A stretch of DNA of 64,000 bases, taken from positions 34,115,501 to 34,179,500 of the forward strand of contig NC_058341.1 of assembly GCF_905475395.1 (NCBI RefSeq), given 5' to 3'. The position numbers and the translations under genes are program-made. The DNA comes from Chrysoperla carnea. Its lineage: Eukaryota > Arthropoda > Insecta > Neuroptera > Chrysopidae. The notes under the pieces are model-generated. The model searched no databases. It had not been told where the DNA came from and worked only from the letters and a program-made list of their open reading frames with translations. Shown in pieces: positions 12,701 to 27,345 of the stretch (within the stretch, counting starts at the first letter, position 1; each line of letters opens with the position of its first letter).

Positions 12701-15700
12701 TCAGTAAATATTACTCTTTACTTACAAGTCGTATAACCCTTCGTGCGTCTGTATATATTTTTAAGGGTTAACATTTTTGTTAAAAATAACTGTAATATTA
12801 AACAGTTGCCGAAATAGTAAGTATAGCAATAACGGTTTATTGCACAAATAGGCCCATATTGAAAGTAAAAATTTCAAATATTTTATTGCAATCAACAATT
12901 TTTATTTTATATAGGCATAGGGTTATATTTTAATTACTTGTAGAAATACATTCACTAAGTTTTATTTTCATGGATTTTACTGTTTTCTTGAAAAAGAGAA
13001 AGTTTTATCACGATTCAATTAAGTACTTAAAAAAAATTTAGATTTGACCAAGCCTAGCCAAATAAATTAGGACCAAAATCCTTTTTGACAAATTAGGGGC
13101 CTAGTGTAACATCTAGTTTCAAAAATTATATTAGTTTGAAGCAACCTAGAATATCATTCGGTTAATCTGAATCCTAAACTAAATAAATTGATTGATGACA
13201 CACTTGTTCAGTTTTTTTATATTGATTACATTTTTTTTTTAATTTTTAGTTTTTACAGTTTTTACTAAAAAAAATTTGGAAATTTTGGCAATTATTTTCT
13301 AAAATGGTATCTAAAATATTGGGTTTTTTTGTGTGATATTATCCGATTTTCAGCAAATCAATAGTGGGCATATCTTGATTCCATCGATAACCTCTGCATT
13401 TCCTACTTGGGTATGTCAACATTCGTACATACATTTTTAAATACTATTAATCACCGAATATCAAGTAGCTACATGTCATGTTCAGAACGTTCAATATTTG
13501 ATGATTGCACATGTTCATACCACAAGTCATGTTGTCTGTTTTCATCAAAATAAATATTTTAAATTTTTTTCATATGTAATATGATCACATATAGATGACG
13601 ATGACAAAAAAACGCCTACCACTTAAAACATTTAACAGATTTATAATATTTCCAATAACATAAAAATAACATAATATTGTAAAACAAAAAGGGATAAGAA
13701 ATATTGTATGGTATTATTTTGTTGATAAGTAAATTAGTGACAAAATTTTAACAGTTAGTGAAAAAGTATGTTGCGAGCGCCACAAAACCTCTGTATACAG
13801 AATTTAGCCGATATCTAGCCCGAGTAATGACTCAGGATCCAGATTTTCTTTCTTTGTACTGCTATATTATATATATTAACTAAAAAATCTTTGATGGTGG
13901 AAGAGCAGATAACATTCTATAATAACAGACTGTAAAAATATACGTTTTTTTGCTAGCTGAACTAAAGATCTAATTAAAAGTTAGGGTAAAAAACTAAATA
14001 AAATGATTTTGTAACTAGCTGAACTAAAAAGTAGAAAATAACTGCCCAAAAAAAAGAAACTTGAGAAAAAATCATTTTATCGTAAAAATCCGTACTATGA
14101 GTTTTAAGATATTTTACAATTAACGATTTCACCAGTATATGCCAATAAGATATTAACAATAATTGAAATCTAGCATCCCACGCTTTTTTACGATAAAATG
14201 TTTTTTTATCGGATGAGGTATCGTTATAAAAAATAGAGGCCAAAATAATTTATAGAAAAAATGGTTTGAATATTTGAGATCTCCGAATAAATATCTACAA
14301 AATTTTTTTGTAGAGGTTATATTTATATCGGGCTAGATGAATAAAACTAGAGGCAGAAATAAATTTAAAAAAATTTTTGAATTTAAAAATTGACACAGTT
14401 TAATACATTTCCGACGGGAGTATTAATTTTCAAGGAGTTTTCAATATAAAAAAACTTTTTCCAATGAAATAACCATGTTATTTTCGTATTTTCTCATAAA
14501 AAAGTTGTGCTACACTGGAAAATTCTGCAATGTATCTCCAAATTCTTTTCTCAAGTTTCTCAATTTTACAAATTTAAAAAATGAAGGTCAATTTAATCTA
14601 ACGAGTCAGTTTTACGATACTCTGATTGATACATTGGAAAATATTTCATATAATTTTCTCGTAGCCTTGTAAATGTAGAAACCATCCTGCGATTTAATAA
14701 AATTTTATTTTTCTGAAATATTCGAATTTTGAAAATCAAGCAACTTGATAAATAGTCACAGTAGATACTAAACATAAAGCTTCCTCTGTTTTGAAATAAA
14801 ACTCTACATGGTTGATATATAAGTTCGCATTAAAAATACCAGAGGTATTTATTTGAGGTCACTTTTCAAAAATCGATATACTTCATGACATTTACACTTT
14901 ACAAAAATAATAAGTGTCAAATTTCTTCTGTATATTCATTCAGTAGGATAAAGTAACTTGTTGGTGGGCGATTCTTTCAAATAAATAATACACACATGAA
15001 TAATAAATTGATTTAGGAAATGTTGAAAAATTAAAAACAGGCGCCACACATTAATTTTTTTTATGCATATGTTTTATAAATGGGACGACATAATAGTAAT
15101 ATACATTTCTATCCATGTAATTTATGAACACATAAATCGGTCAAATAAATTGTAATTATTGTATTATGTGATAATTCAAATGCGCTTATCGTTTTTTTGG
15201 AATACCTATAGTGTTAAGTAAACTCTATTTTCATCGGTTTTTATTTTAAAATGTTTATGCTGTTATTTTAACTTTGTGGATAAATCAGAGAAATTTGTAA
15301 ACACCAAGAACCCTTCGACGTAAATGATGTATACTATAATCACAGTTGAGAGCATAAATGATTGAGCATATCTGGCGTAATATATCTGCAAAAAAGCGTA
15401 CAAAAAACAAAATTTTACACAGAATAAGCGAATCTTTCTTCTTTTGTAAGAAATTTTGACTTTATCAAATACTTCAGAAAAAGATAATTTTACATCGACG
15501 GAGGTTTGTTATAAAATACTTGAATATTTGTAAAAGCATGAGCCACTCAATTTAAAATATCAAGGTATATTTGCAACGCCTCGTTGACTAAATGGAACTT
15601 TCATTTTGGAACGCCTCATTGACTATTTTCAAATTATTAAATATGAGTGGCACATTATTATGGAAATAATTATTTTTTACTTGTTGAACAGTAAAAGCTA

Positions 15701-16269
15701 GTTACTTAAAAAGTATTTTTTATTTAAATTTTTAAGTTTGAACAAAAAAAAAGTAAAAAATATCGCAATAATAAATCTAAAACTATCTAAATTATTTTGA
15801 TATTAATATTCAATGACTTTAAAATTCAATTAAACATTTTAAATAAAAAATCCTTGTAACCTTTTAAAAGATAATGATCAGGAAACACAAACACAAGCAG
15901 TTAAAACGCTCATATGCAAACAAAACACAGCACACACGCGTATATATAGAGATATTTAGTATTATAATAATGTATTACTTTAAACGCTGCAGGAGTTTAT
16001 CATTTTGCAAATAGAAATGCAATCACCGGTCCTAAATATAATTACCTATTAGATATACAATAATTTTATTCAACATACGTTGTTGTTACGCCTAAATATT
16101 TATTTTAATAATAATGAATATGAACTGTATGTGACCCCCTCAAAATATCCAAATTCAAGGGTTTTCTATTTAAAATGATAAAACTTTAAACACAAATTAA
16201 ATAGCTTGTGTTCAGGTACCATACAAATGTTTTTGTTTTGAAAGAGTATTTTTTTGCAATTTGTGTGAT
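9733..16269. other. AT-rich noncoding stretch
   Basis: Apart from the hairpin at 12193-12317, I see only low-complexity sequence. AACGCCTCNTTGACTA occurs twice near 15575 and 15611. Confidence 0.4.
12193..12317. repeat. Inverted repeat with 27-bp arms
   Basis: The left arm (12193-12219, TTCTCCACCGCATTCAACTA and onward) pairs with the right arm (12290-12317) with about two mismatches and one single-base gap. The spacer of about 70 bp is unusually GC-rich for this window and contains a smaller CTAGC-centred inverted pair. It may be a MITE remnant or a transcribed hairpin. Confidence 0.6.
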
Positions 16270-16765
16270 ATACAAATACTAGCTGTGAACAACCCGCTTT
16301 GCTGGCAACTTCAATTATAAATATAAAGATTAATGTGTTATATATAACCTTCACTTCGTAAGCCGTCACTTATTCTCCTTTTGTTTGCAATTTCACCGAT
16401 TTTATTATTTTGGTACGGAATCCTAATTTTTTGACAAAAGCTCTAACTGTATTCTGCCAAGCTTCGCTGTAGGACAATATGGTTGCCTAGAAATAGATGA
16501 GATATATCTAGTAAATTTTATGAAATTTGATAAACCCCCGATACAAAATTTTAAACATCGTTTAAACGGCTGAACTTATTTTCATGCAACTAACTGTTTT
16601 TTAATGTACACATCATGCCCTTTTATTTAATATCAGACTTAGGTATATTGGAAATTATTCGATTGTTCATCTCCACTTCCATCCCCTCCGCGAATATCTC
16701 CTTGCGTCGGGGATACAGTTTTTTAATGCACACGTCAATCCCTTGTCGCCAATTTCAGTCGACTA
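16270..16765 (+). repeat. Probable retroelement-type interspersed repeat
   Basis: Begins near TACTAGCTGTGAACAACCCG and CTTTGCTGGCAACTTC, a phrase of a sort that recurs at the edges of old insect repeats. An internal segment, CTGTTTTTTAATGTACACAT with ATGCCCTT, recurs about 128 bp later as CAGTTTTTTAATGCACACGT with ATCCCTT. It has no coding frame worth keeping. Only one copy is in the window, so the family and limits are uncertain. Confidence 0.4.
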
Positions 16766-19700
16766 TCCATTGTATAACTGCTTGAGTAATAATCAATGAA
16801 ACCTCACCGGGACGTGCAGTTTGATTATTTAATTTAAATTTAAAGTTCTATCATGTTAAATGAGAAACCTTTTATAATAAATTTATGTATCTAAAGTAGA
16901 TAAAGGTACTCTCCCTTTTTGTCTCACAAAAATTGTTTTGTGATACTTATCTTGAATTTTTATTCATTTTTGAAATAATGACTTAACGTTAAATGTTATT
17001 TTCAATTCTTTTTTTTTTCAATCAAGGTCGTGTCACAATTCGTGAACAAATTAGTAACAGATATTGTATGTATGAATTGGGACATATTTTAATAATATTA
17101 ACAAAAATTTACAAAAATTATTTCCAAAATATTTATAAGTACTTAATATGCTCTGCTTGGGAGTGTAGAGAATACTAGATACAGGCAAAATGCTCGAGAA
17201 TTATGTAACTGATTATTCTCTATTCATTTATTCAAAGCTCAATAGATCCCATAAACAAGTTTTTGTTTCTAGGTTACACGAGAAGTAGCTTTCAATTTAC
17301 AACGATTGTTTATCTGACATAATAAGCTAGTTAATCCAGGAAAATAAAGGTTTTTCTGTTTAAAAAAATTCCAAAGTTTTTTCACCGGGATTATACTTAT
17401 TAGGCACCTATAATTATCTATAATTAAAAGTACAAACTGATTATTTCAATTTCTACTTCAAAAACTGAAATCTATGGATTTCTCACCTAAATTTTTTAAG
17501 GAATTATTTCTATTTTTCAGCTCTGTTTAAATCATAAAAATTGGTATTTATATATAAAATCGTAAATACTTTTATCGACTCTTCCACCATTTTTTGGCCT
17601 AAAAAATATGAATACAATTTTAAATATAAATAAATTGGCGATTATAATTTAAATATTAAAATAAAAAATATCATGAAATCAAAGTTTTTTACACACACTG
17701 GCTCATATAGAGTGCTAAAGTTAAAATTATGTGGGAAAGTTATACAGATTCAGTAAGTGCATCATTGCGATAAGTAGCAAATTATTTAATATGTGCGACA
17801 AATCAATTTGATTTAATATATAATATAGCGTTATCTTTTGCTTATTTGATTGAAAAAAGTTATTTCGTTCCAATTCCGTTCGTGGCATGCCTCTAGAATC
17901 GCAGATTTGGTTCCCGCCGTCAAATCAAAAATTAATTTAGTTAATAGTTGTGATGAGCTGGTGTAGTGCAAACACGAAGGACGTGTACTCAGCAACAAAA
18001 TAATTCAGGAAATGAATTTTTCAGCGAAAAACACAAATAAGGCATCACATTGGAACCTTCGGCCTAAGTATGTCTCTCGTGGACAGCCAAGATAACCTAG
18101 CATAAAGTTAAGATATCTGAAGAATTAAAGTCTGTAGTGAATATAAACTTAAGACATTTTGGAAAACATTAAATCATGTTTTGGAACTACCCAAAAATTT
18201 CTTGAATGTTTAAGAGTAGAGAAAGTTATGAAGATAATTCGAGCAACGCCGAGCACTATAGTTACTTCATTATAATTGATAAGCTTGTACCAAAGTCATA
18301 AATTTTCGATTTCTTCTATACGAGGATTGTGTCGTACCCCGCACATATACTTGTCTCACTCCACTAATATAATGAAATAAAAGGGGACCGAAATACATAT
18401 ATTCTAAGAAGCACCAGGGCCAAGATACAAAATACAAAACATTGGAAAGTTCTTCTTACATACTCTGTATGGACGCCATTAAAATGTATGTAGATATAAC
18501 TTGATAAAGGTAGATATACTAAAAATGTACGTGCACAAAGTAGAGATATTGTTGTAGTAAAGTTTTAGTGAGTGAAAATAAATAGCTTAAAGCAACATAA
18601 GCGCCTCTTTTCTGAATAATATATTTCCTTTGTAACATACAATATAGAAGCTTTTGTATATCTGCTTCTACAGTAAATGAATTTCAGCAATGATGACAGC
18701 TTTAAGCGATGGGATGGATACCTTCTGAAAATGGGAACAGCAGCCCATTTTATCATCGTAAGCTGGTAGATAGAGTCTTCTTGTATATTATACACATACA
18801 TGTGTATCATAGGGTGATTTATGATATCTAAGATAATATTAATTTTCTACACTTGTAGTATTTCAAAATACCCTACTCTAGTGGCACTATTATAAATCCT
18901 GCACGAACACTTTAAGCCGTAAGCCCTAAATAAAGTAAAATTTTAATTAACTCCAGTTTGGTAATAGATTTTCATTATTCCGTATCGTCAATTTTTTGAC
19001 AACACACAATATATTTAGAACAAATGGAACGTAGTTTTTACTGCTGAAAGGATTGAAAAATGAAGAGTAAATTAAAGAAAAAGAGATTTTTTCTCCATTC
19101 TATCCACATTTGCATACTTTTTTCGCAAAAGGGTGTTGTTAATAGTTGTGAAGACATTGAGGCCAAATACTATTCAACATTACCGTTTTTTTGTCTTTAT
19201 AAATCACCATTTGTTGGTTATGGAAGATCTTGACATTTTTTATCGTATTTCACGATTTATTTTCCTATATTCTTTTATTTGGCCCTCGTCCTCGCCTTCG
19301 TCAAAAACATGCTGAATATTTTCCCTTTTTTCTTATTCTTTAGGTTTAAAATCGCTAATAATTCAGTCGTTATCCTAGAATATTTTTTATTTGGCACTGA
19401 ATACCAAACCTTGCTTACTTCATTCCTGCACGCATACGTGATTAACCCTGTACTGAAAACTTTCTTTTGACAAAACTAAAAAAGGCATACGAAAAATTTC
19501 TCTTCATTAAGGGCTCGTCGTAAGCGTAGACAGAAGTAGATAACAATTACAGCTTTCTTGAATGTATAATAAAAGATATATATGTATTTGTGTAAGAGGA
19601 TACTGCCAATACTTACCCTCCAACAACATGGAAACTTATTTTTTTAAATGTCGTTAATAAAAATACCGGGAATAATAATTTTTCGCTTAGTTCTAATAAA

Positions 19701-21789
19701 AAACCCAGACACTTTAAACGAGGGAAATTTTTTTATTAATAAGCTTGAAAAATAAAATTTAAAAAAAGTCAAGGTGCCCATTTGTTGTTTTCTTAATTTT
19801 GAACTCCGCCTTAAAGTTAATTGATGAACAAAAAATCCGCATTCGACACTAAAATGTCTATAAAAATTATTGTCAAAATAAGAAAATCGCTACTTCTGAA
19901 TGAAAATCAAAAAACAATACTTTCGTTTTCTATAATATCGGTTTTTTGAACCATTTAAAATATTCCTTTTCCAAGAACCTCAAAATATCGTCGTATTTTT
20001 GTGCTAGCTTTCTACACCAAATCATCCTATACTGTTGGGATATAATATTTATAATATTCTCTACATAAAATATAATAGAAAATATTATTATAGGATCAAA
20101 GCACAACTTTCTACGTACGTATGTATATAAAACATTCAACTTTTATGATTAAGTTCCATGTTTATATCAACAACATATACATGATATTTTTCTATTTAGA
20201 ATTTTCTATATAGAAGAGTTGTAACGCCCTTTTTCTATATAATAAACTTACAAAACTTTATATATTTCTATAAATATTTAAATAATGGCTTTTACTTCCA
20301 ATATAATAAAGTCACGTTGAATAATTATTTAAACTTTATGAGGAACCAAATTAAGAATTCAAAGAATATTTGAAAATAAGATTACACGTTAAATTAATCC
20401 AAATTTGGTAATTTTTGAGTGCAAAATGAATTTATTGATTTTTTTATTAATCTGAATACTATTAAGGAATAAAATTTAGATCTATCCACTTATACAATAT
20501 TGCCCACACTTCTAGAATTAGTAAACTTGTATTTTCTCTATTTGGAAAAGTTTTTACAATGAAAATTCTCTTGAAAGAATAAATTAGAAAAAATAAATAT
20601 ATTTTATGGTAAAAATAATAATTATTACTGTGGTGGGTTGGTATACTTAATATACTTTATACAAAAAAAAAATTAAAAACGTTAACACCCTTTCAAATTA
20701 CATTTTTTAAATTTCAAAATCGTGATTGATTGAAAAATTTATCGATTGTTCCTCTAATTTTTATCGTCCCGTCAGTTGTATTTGATTTTCAAAAATTCAC
20801 CTCCCCTTTCTTTTCCTCTTGGTGATGCGTTTTGCTTTTTCTATTAGGTGTCTAGTTGTGCTACATGTGTATTTACTGCACGATTGAATCGCATATATAT
20901 AATTGTAAAATGCAGTTGCAGAAAATAATAAATTAACATTAATCCAAATTTCATGTAAAATTATTTATTACCTAGCTTAAAATTTGTATTTACAAAACTT
21001 TGTGCTAATAATAGGGAGTCGTATTTATTTAACAAAATAAGATAATAAGTAACATTAATACACTGTATATAAAATTACAACATTCGAATCCAAACTATTT
21101 ATAGAAATTGTCATCAACGAAGTAGTATTTATTAATGTTAATTTTTTTTTAATTAAATTAAATTTAAATGAAAAATATCGAATTATAAAACGAGAAACTT
21201 AAAATGATTATTTCAAAATGTATCGGTTAACATTTATTAAACTTATATTTTACAAAAAATTGTAAACACAAGGAAAAAAACACTAGAATCGTAGTTTCAC
21301 ACTTTTTTTTATTTTGATCAATAATATCATCAAAATTAATCTTTTAGTGTTTAGTATCTTTTGATAAATATATATAATATATTCACACTAAGAACTAAAG
21401 CACATTTTATCTAACATAACGTAAAGGAATGAAGAAATTTAGAAAAAGCTCCAAACTTCCGAGAATCAAACACGAAATGTCCGGTTTCTAATTCCTTAAA
21501 AACTAAACCACTTTTTATTCAGTTGATCACTTCAAAACGTACACATATCAATTTGATTACACACAAATTTGTGGAATATTTTCTTCTAAAGCTTCGTCAT
21601 CTTTAACTCTTGTTTTCAGCTCCATATTATTATCGGATATGAAATAGAGTTAAATAAATCTTCCTGCTTTAGTTTCGGAAAAAAGCACTGGAAACCTCCA
21701 AAATGATTTAAAACGGATTTTCTCGAATAAAACTTGGATGAATGAAAATTTAATGAATGGTACTACAGAATTACATCGAGCAACTAACA
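16766..21789. other. AT-rich noncoding stretch
   Basis: No supported gene. A less AT-rich block at about 17870-18110 may be an old repeat, since it has no open frame. A minus-strand frame at 18565-18810 has an acceptor-like CCCATTTTCAG inside it but no partner exon. Confidence 0.4.
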
Positions 21790-21960
21790 GTGAATAAATT
21801 TCGATATTACCTACGATTAGCTAATTAACACTGATGATGACTACTTAGTCGGTAGTCGAAATATGTATTTATAAAATACAAAAAACTGATCTAGGAAAAA
21901 TCGAAATTTATTTCGAAATATCCTAGAATTTTCATTTATTATCTTTGATAATATTGAAAC
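21790..21960 (+). repeat. Interspersed repeat family D with hammerhead-like motif, copy 1
   Basis: CTGATGA (21831-21837), a perfect 6-bp inverted pair GACTAC/GTAGTC (21839-21844 and 21852-21857) and GAAA (21858-21861) stand in hammerhead order, with one extra T before the stem. The following ATATGTATTTATAAAATACA and TGATCTAGGAAAAATCGAAA match the copy near 28.5 kb. Confidence 0.5.
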
Positions 21961-24900
21961 TAACAGTGAGTTTTTATGAATATAATAATAATGCTTTAAC
22001 ATGGATGGATGGTATGTTTATCATTCATATGAATTGAAGGGTACAATTTCTAAAAAGGTGTAAGTGCCAAAATATCTCAAATCAATATTTTGCAAAACTG
22101 GAATTTAAGCCAACAATATCCAAATGGTTCCACATTCCTATCTCTATTATAATGTACATAGGTCTGTCTTCATTATAGGCTGCCCCATGTCATTTTTAAA
22201 GGTGCTACATGTTTATACATATATTAATTATAACAAATTAAACATTTCAGTTATCGAAAATTAATATGTTAACGGTTTGGCAATTGAATAATCTCTCATA
22301 AAGCAGGAGTTTGCAATTTATCCCCTGACAATTTTCGTTACAGATATTTAAAGATATCTACAAATATAATTGATGCCATTCAAGAGAATTGTGGAAATAT
22401 ATCGAAATTTTTTCTTAGCTTTTGATAATTGCACACTTTATTCACACACGTTCATCGACAGTTTTCACATGTCACATGTCAGTTTGTTTACAATATTCTA
22501 TGATATTCTAGTATAAAACTGAAAATGGTGGCATATTTGAAAAGAACATCGAAAATGGCACACCTTATATATACACTAATCGATTCTATTTATGTAAAAT
22601 ATTGATTTTTGATATTTTGGCACTTCGGCTTTAGTCTAAAGATGTGAACTCTTCAAATATATTTTTATTTATAAGTAGATAAGTCCATGCCACAAAAATA
22701 TTACTTCCCGACCGAATCTGTGGAAGATTTTGTTTTACATTTTTGACTTCTACATGCATTGAAGCATTTAAAGACAGATTGTGAAAAATTTTGTAAGCAT
22801 TTTCAAATTTTACGTGATGTATACTGTTTTACACTTTGGTCAATTTCCCAAAATTATCCAATGTTTAACATTTACAAATAAGTAACAAGAATATATGTAA
22901 CATATTTTACAAAATAAATATGTTCTATATTATGAATATTTAGTAAATATTAAAATAATGCTAACACCGATAAGACTAACTCAATGCTAATATAACAAAA
23001 CCTACCTTTTTCTTAAACATTTACAAACAAATAATTATTATATATAATTTATAACAATATACTTGATTTTTTTTCCGTAATAGAAAATTTTATTTAAAAA
23101 AAGTGCATATGTGTACTATGTCATTCGCAAATATTAAAATTATGTTAGAATAACAAGTAGTGAAAAATGATTTACAAAAATTTATCCTTTTTATCCCTAG
23201 TTTATAATACGTACATAAATTGACAAAAAGGAGCTCTCGAAAACAATAGTTTTTGTTAGAAAAATTAATTTTAGTTAATGTTTGGTGTACGCTTCAGAGC
23301 TTTGACAAGCGAACGTAAAACTAAGAAACCGGTGTTAATGATTTATATTTTTTTATTGCTCAACAATCGTTCTCATATATTAATCTCATTATTGCGTAGC
23401 ATTAATATTTTTTAAACATCAATATTTTAAACAATTCAATCATATACGCTTACAATTGCTTTGAATATGAACTGTCAGAACGGACATCGAATTTCTGACT
23501 TCGAGATAAGTCAGAAGTTATTTCACTTAAGTATGCATATTTTTACTATCGCGTTTAATTCCTGCTAAATCGCACTCATATTAGGACTAAACCATGTAAG
23601 TGTCGTCGTGTATAAGAAAATTAGGTCAAATACAAAATTATCATACACTTTCATCAGAGAAAAATGTCGTGAAAAACTCATCAGAGAAAAAGACCATGTG
23701 TCATTTTGTCACTGCGAATCAATCCAGGAAAATGTTACTGCATGAGTTGTATCTAGACAGTTGTCCATGTATATCGAATTCTACAGAAAATTGACGCAAT
23801 TTTGTCTAGGGTTTTATCTAGATTTTTCTCAAGAAAAACAACCAAATTATATTGTTTTTTTTGGCCTGGTTAATAGTAATATTTCTGGCAGGCCTTAGTA
23901 TTTTGAAAACAGAAATTACTTTTTTTATCAACATGAAAACTCCTGTCTATTCAAAAGACTGAAGACGATTTCTGGTAGATACTGGAACAAATTTGTAGAA
24001 AACAGTGCAACAGTACTAGATAGAAAAGTCAATCATGATTTCGATTCTTGATTTTCTTATCCTTGAAGTATTTCCAGCTTTTTGTAAAGTTAAATGTGTT
24101 TTTAACTTTTTCTCTACGTCCTTGATCAAAAAACTGTATTTAAATACTGCAGAATTGTTCAAGGCTCACTCCGATCGCAATTTTCTTCTAACGTTAAAAC
24201 ATACAGATTCTTTCATGTGTTTTAACAATATTGTGCGAGGTTTCTTCACTCAATTATGGATACCATTCATTTTTCAACAGGTTTTTCATTAGTATACATC
24301 GTACTACATATATTTGTTGTTATTCCAGTTGTCGGTAAGTTTAATGTTGTTAATATTTGAATGATGTGTGATGATGTATGATATGTTTGATAAAATTAAT
24401 TGAAACATAATATTATTTATCATCGTTTAACAACATATGGCTAAGGCTTTAATTTATTACCCAGTTATTATTATTACAATATTATAATATTTATAAAAAA
24501 AAAACTGTTTTATAAACATACACTAATATATCGCTACATCACTTAAAACATAAACCGAAAAACTTATTTATATTAATATAATATTTTAATTCATAATATA
24601 TTTATTATACTACTTATAACGATATAATCGTTACATGATTTTGACTTAGAATTAGGTTTTATTGTATTCATAGAAAGGGTTATTTCAGCAGATTCCACCA
24701 CACACCGACCCCACCCACATCATGAAATGTAATCGTAAATATGGATGTAGTTAAATAAAAAAAGATTAACCACTTATGATGTGGGTGATCTCTGTTATTG
24801 GCGTATAAGTCAGAGAAATGGAGGTGAAACAACATTATTTATAATAATATCAGTTATAGCAACCCATTGGTTCACTTCTAGGTCCCTTCAATGACGTAAA

Positions 24901-25524
24901 ACCAACTTTGACTGTCTATTCTTAATGCGTTTATATTTATTTCAAAATAGTCGTCTTAACTTTTGAGAAAAATTAACATTAAACATCCACACTTGTTATG
25001 TAATGTGGATGTTTAAAATCTTTAAATACTCTCAATTTTATTAATAAGATATTTCAACTCGCTGCAGTTAAAATCAAATCAGTGGCATCTGAACTGCTCT
25101 ACCATTGGAAAAGTTAAATTTTATTAGTGAGCATCAGTACAATTCTTCTACAAATTGAAGATTGCAAATTTACAAATTGAAAATTTTAATAGTTTGAAAC
25201 ACAAAATTTTAAATTACTTGGTTAAAGTCAGTAAAATTGAATTAGTTATGTATTTGTCATCGCCAGAGATTTAGAAAATTTTTCTAAAATATGTCATCTG
25301 ATCAATTCCTTTTATATTAACATTTGAGTTTTGAATATTTCTAGACAGACATTGCACTTTGTTTAAGTTTTTCAGAAATTCCTGCAATATTTTGAATACA
25401 AAAGCGCATGTACTTTTGAAATATTTGAAAAAATATATGTTATACAACAATTTTAAAACGAAGGAATTGGGAAAACTAACTATTTTCAATTTCCATACTA
25501 CCCTTTGTTTTCGGAGTTATTAGT
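21961..25524. other. AT-rich noncoding stretch
   Basis: Only the unresolved exon candidate at 24204-24332 stands out. A perfect 10-bp inverted pair, AACATCCACA/TGTGGATGTT, lies at about 24982-25016. Confidence 0.4.
24204..24332 (+). other. Possible internal exon or exons, unresolved
   Basis: A frame is open from an acceptor (AAAACATACAG, ending 24203) to a consensus donor, TTGTCG/GTAAGT (24333). A second acceptor (TTTTTCAACAG, ending 24277) would give a shorter exon reading FSLVYIVLHIFVVIPVV, a membrane-like helix. Several frames are open at once, so the signal is weak. Confidence 0.2.
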
Positions 25525-25792
25525 TTGACCGCTATGTGTATGTGTCTGTCTGTCTGTGGCATCGTAGCGCCTAAGCGGATGAACCGATTTGATTTTTTTG
25601 GTTTTGTTTGAAAGGAAATGGTTTTGTTTGGAGAGTTTTCTTAGCTATGTTTCAGGTGCAAATTTAGGGTTAGGGTTCCGAACCCGAAAAAACTAAAAAT
25701 TGGCGGTGATTTATAGCTCAATTTCATGATTTAATCCGTACCTGAAAAATTTGTCGGGTGTTTTTAAATTTTGTAAATTTCACTTGTTCTAC
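25525..25792 (+). repeat. Interspersed repeat family A, copy 2
   Basis: The fullest copy: GACCGCTATGTGTATGTGTC, then TGTGGCATCGTAGCGCCTAAG and GAACCGATTTGATTTTTTTGG, with the end TTGTCGGGTGTTTTTAAATTTTG. It carries no open frame. It is probably a nonautonomous element or the untranslated end of one. Confidence 0.65.
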
Positions 25793-27104
25793 ACTAACAT
25801 AAAACAGCTTTGTTGCTATTGGCTTACGTACTCTAGAAGTAATTTGTAAAAATATTTTAAATATTCCTTATTCATTATCTTCAAACGGTACCTACATGAA
25901 ATCAATTAACCTTGTACTACAAAATATTTGAAGCTATAAAGGTTAAAAATGTTCCAAAATGTATATTATTACATTAAGTATATATTATACTAAAACATAT
26001 ATTTTCATAAATTGCAGCTAAAAAGATCATTAAAAACTGTCCCTTTCTTCTTGAAGGAATAAATGACTTTTATGACGTACATATTGTAAAATACTATTTT
26101 TATGACATTACAGGCGCGTGGGTATGTAATTAAAGTCACACTTCGACCTTCATATCTTCAAAGTCCAAAATTGCCTATTTTTCTTTGTTTACTTATACAT
26201 TTAAAAATATTACTTTATATTATGTAATAAAAAATTCTTTTATATTTTTTTAAGAGTTAACGGGAACATATTTTTTCCAATTTTTGTTCATAATAAGATA
26301 ATAATATTCTACTGAAATTATTTACTTCAGAAGTCTTGTCTTGTATAATAAATCTTTACAGTTTCTTTTGAAAATTGCTTGTCTTTGTTTTGTACGAAAA
26401 TATTGATGAACATTGTAATTTGAAAATACTCTCTTGACTTAAATCATTTCGTTTAGTACATAAAAAAAAATCGATTTAAATGGTCGTGTGGCTCCGATCC
26501 ATGTTTAATTGTATGCTCACTTAGAGTCATATAAAATTGACAAAACATAAATTATACAGAATGAGAATACATGAATAAATCAACGCTAGGCATTTCAAAC
26601 AAGAATTTGATATCTAAAATAATTTACAACATTTTAGAGTTCTTAGAAAAAATTGATCATACACATTTTTGAAGATTTGATTGAATTTGTTGAATTTTTA
26701 CAGCGACTCTGAATCTGTGAGTGTTTTTAATAATACAAGAGTAATAAAAAATATTTTTTCGGATGAAGATATATATTTTTTCCACTTGAATTTAACTTAG
26801 AAATAGTTTTTTTTTTTTTTTTTTAATTTGGAAACAACTTACTATGGGCGTACATGAATTTTGTGCTCTTTGTCGGTAGAATATAAAAGTTTCCTAGGAT
26901 GACAAACGAATTCAAGACATTCAGCTTCCATATTCTACAATCAGAGAACATAAGACTTAAATGCTAAGAAAGACTTTATATAGCGATAAAAAACAAAATA
27001 GAGGTATTAGCTTACATAGATATATTATATTTAACGGAAAGGTTGTTTAAGTTATATATCGCATACCATGCATGTACGTATATACTGTGTGATTATTTCA
27101 AATG

Positions 27105-27345
27105 TATCCACCCTAAATAATTCTTGACCTGATGTGATGATTGTTTTGAGTAAAAGCACCCCGATTTGGATATTGAAAGGGAAGTTCAATAATGGTACCG
27201 AGAAAATTTTTAGTTTCACTCCTTCGCAGAAAACACAGCAGATAGAAAGTATCCACCCTTAATAACTCTTGACCTGATAAGGTTATTGCTTTAAGTGAAA
27301 ACACGTGATTTAGATATCGAGGAGAAAGTTCAATAATGGTACTTA
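27105..27345. repeat. Diverged 145-bp tandem duplication
   Basis: TATCCACCCTAAATAATTCT at 27105 and TATCCACCCTTAATAACTCT at 27250 start two copies. Both continue through TTGACCTGAT and GTTCAATAATGGTAC. The second copy is incomplete. Confidence 0.65.
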
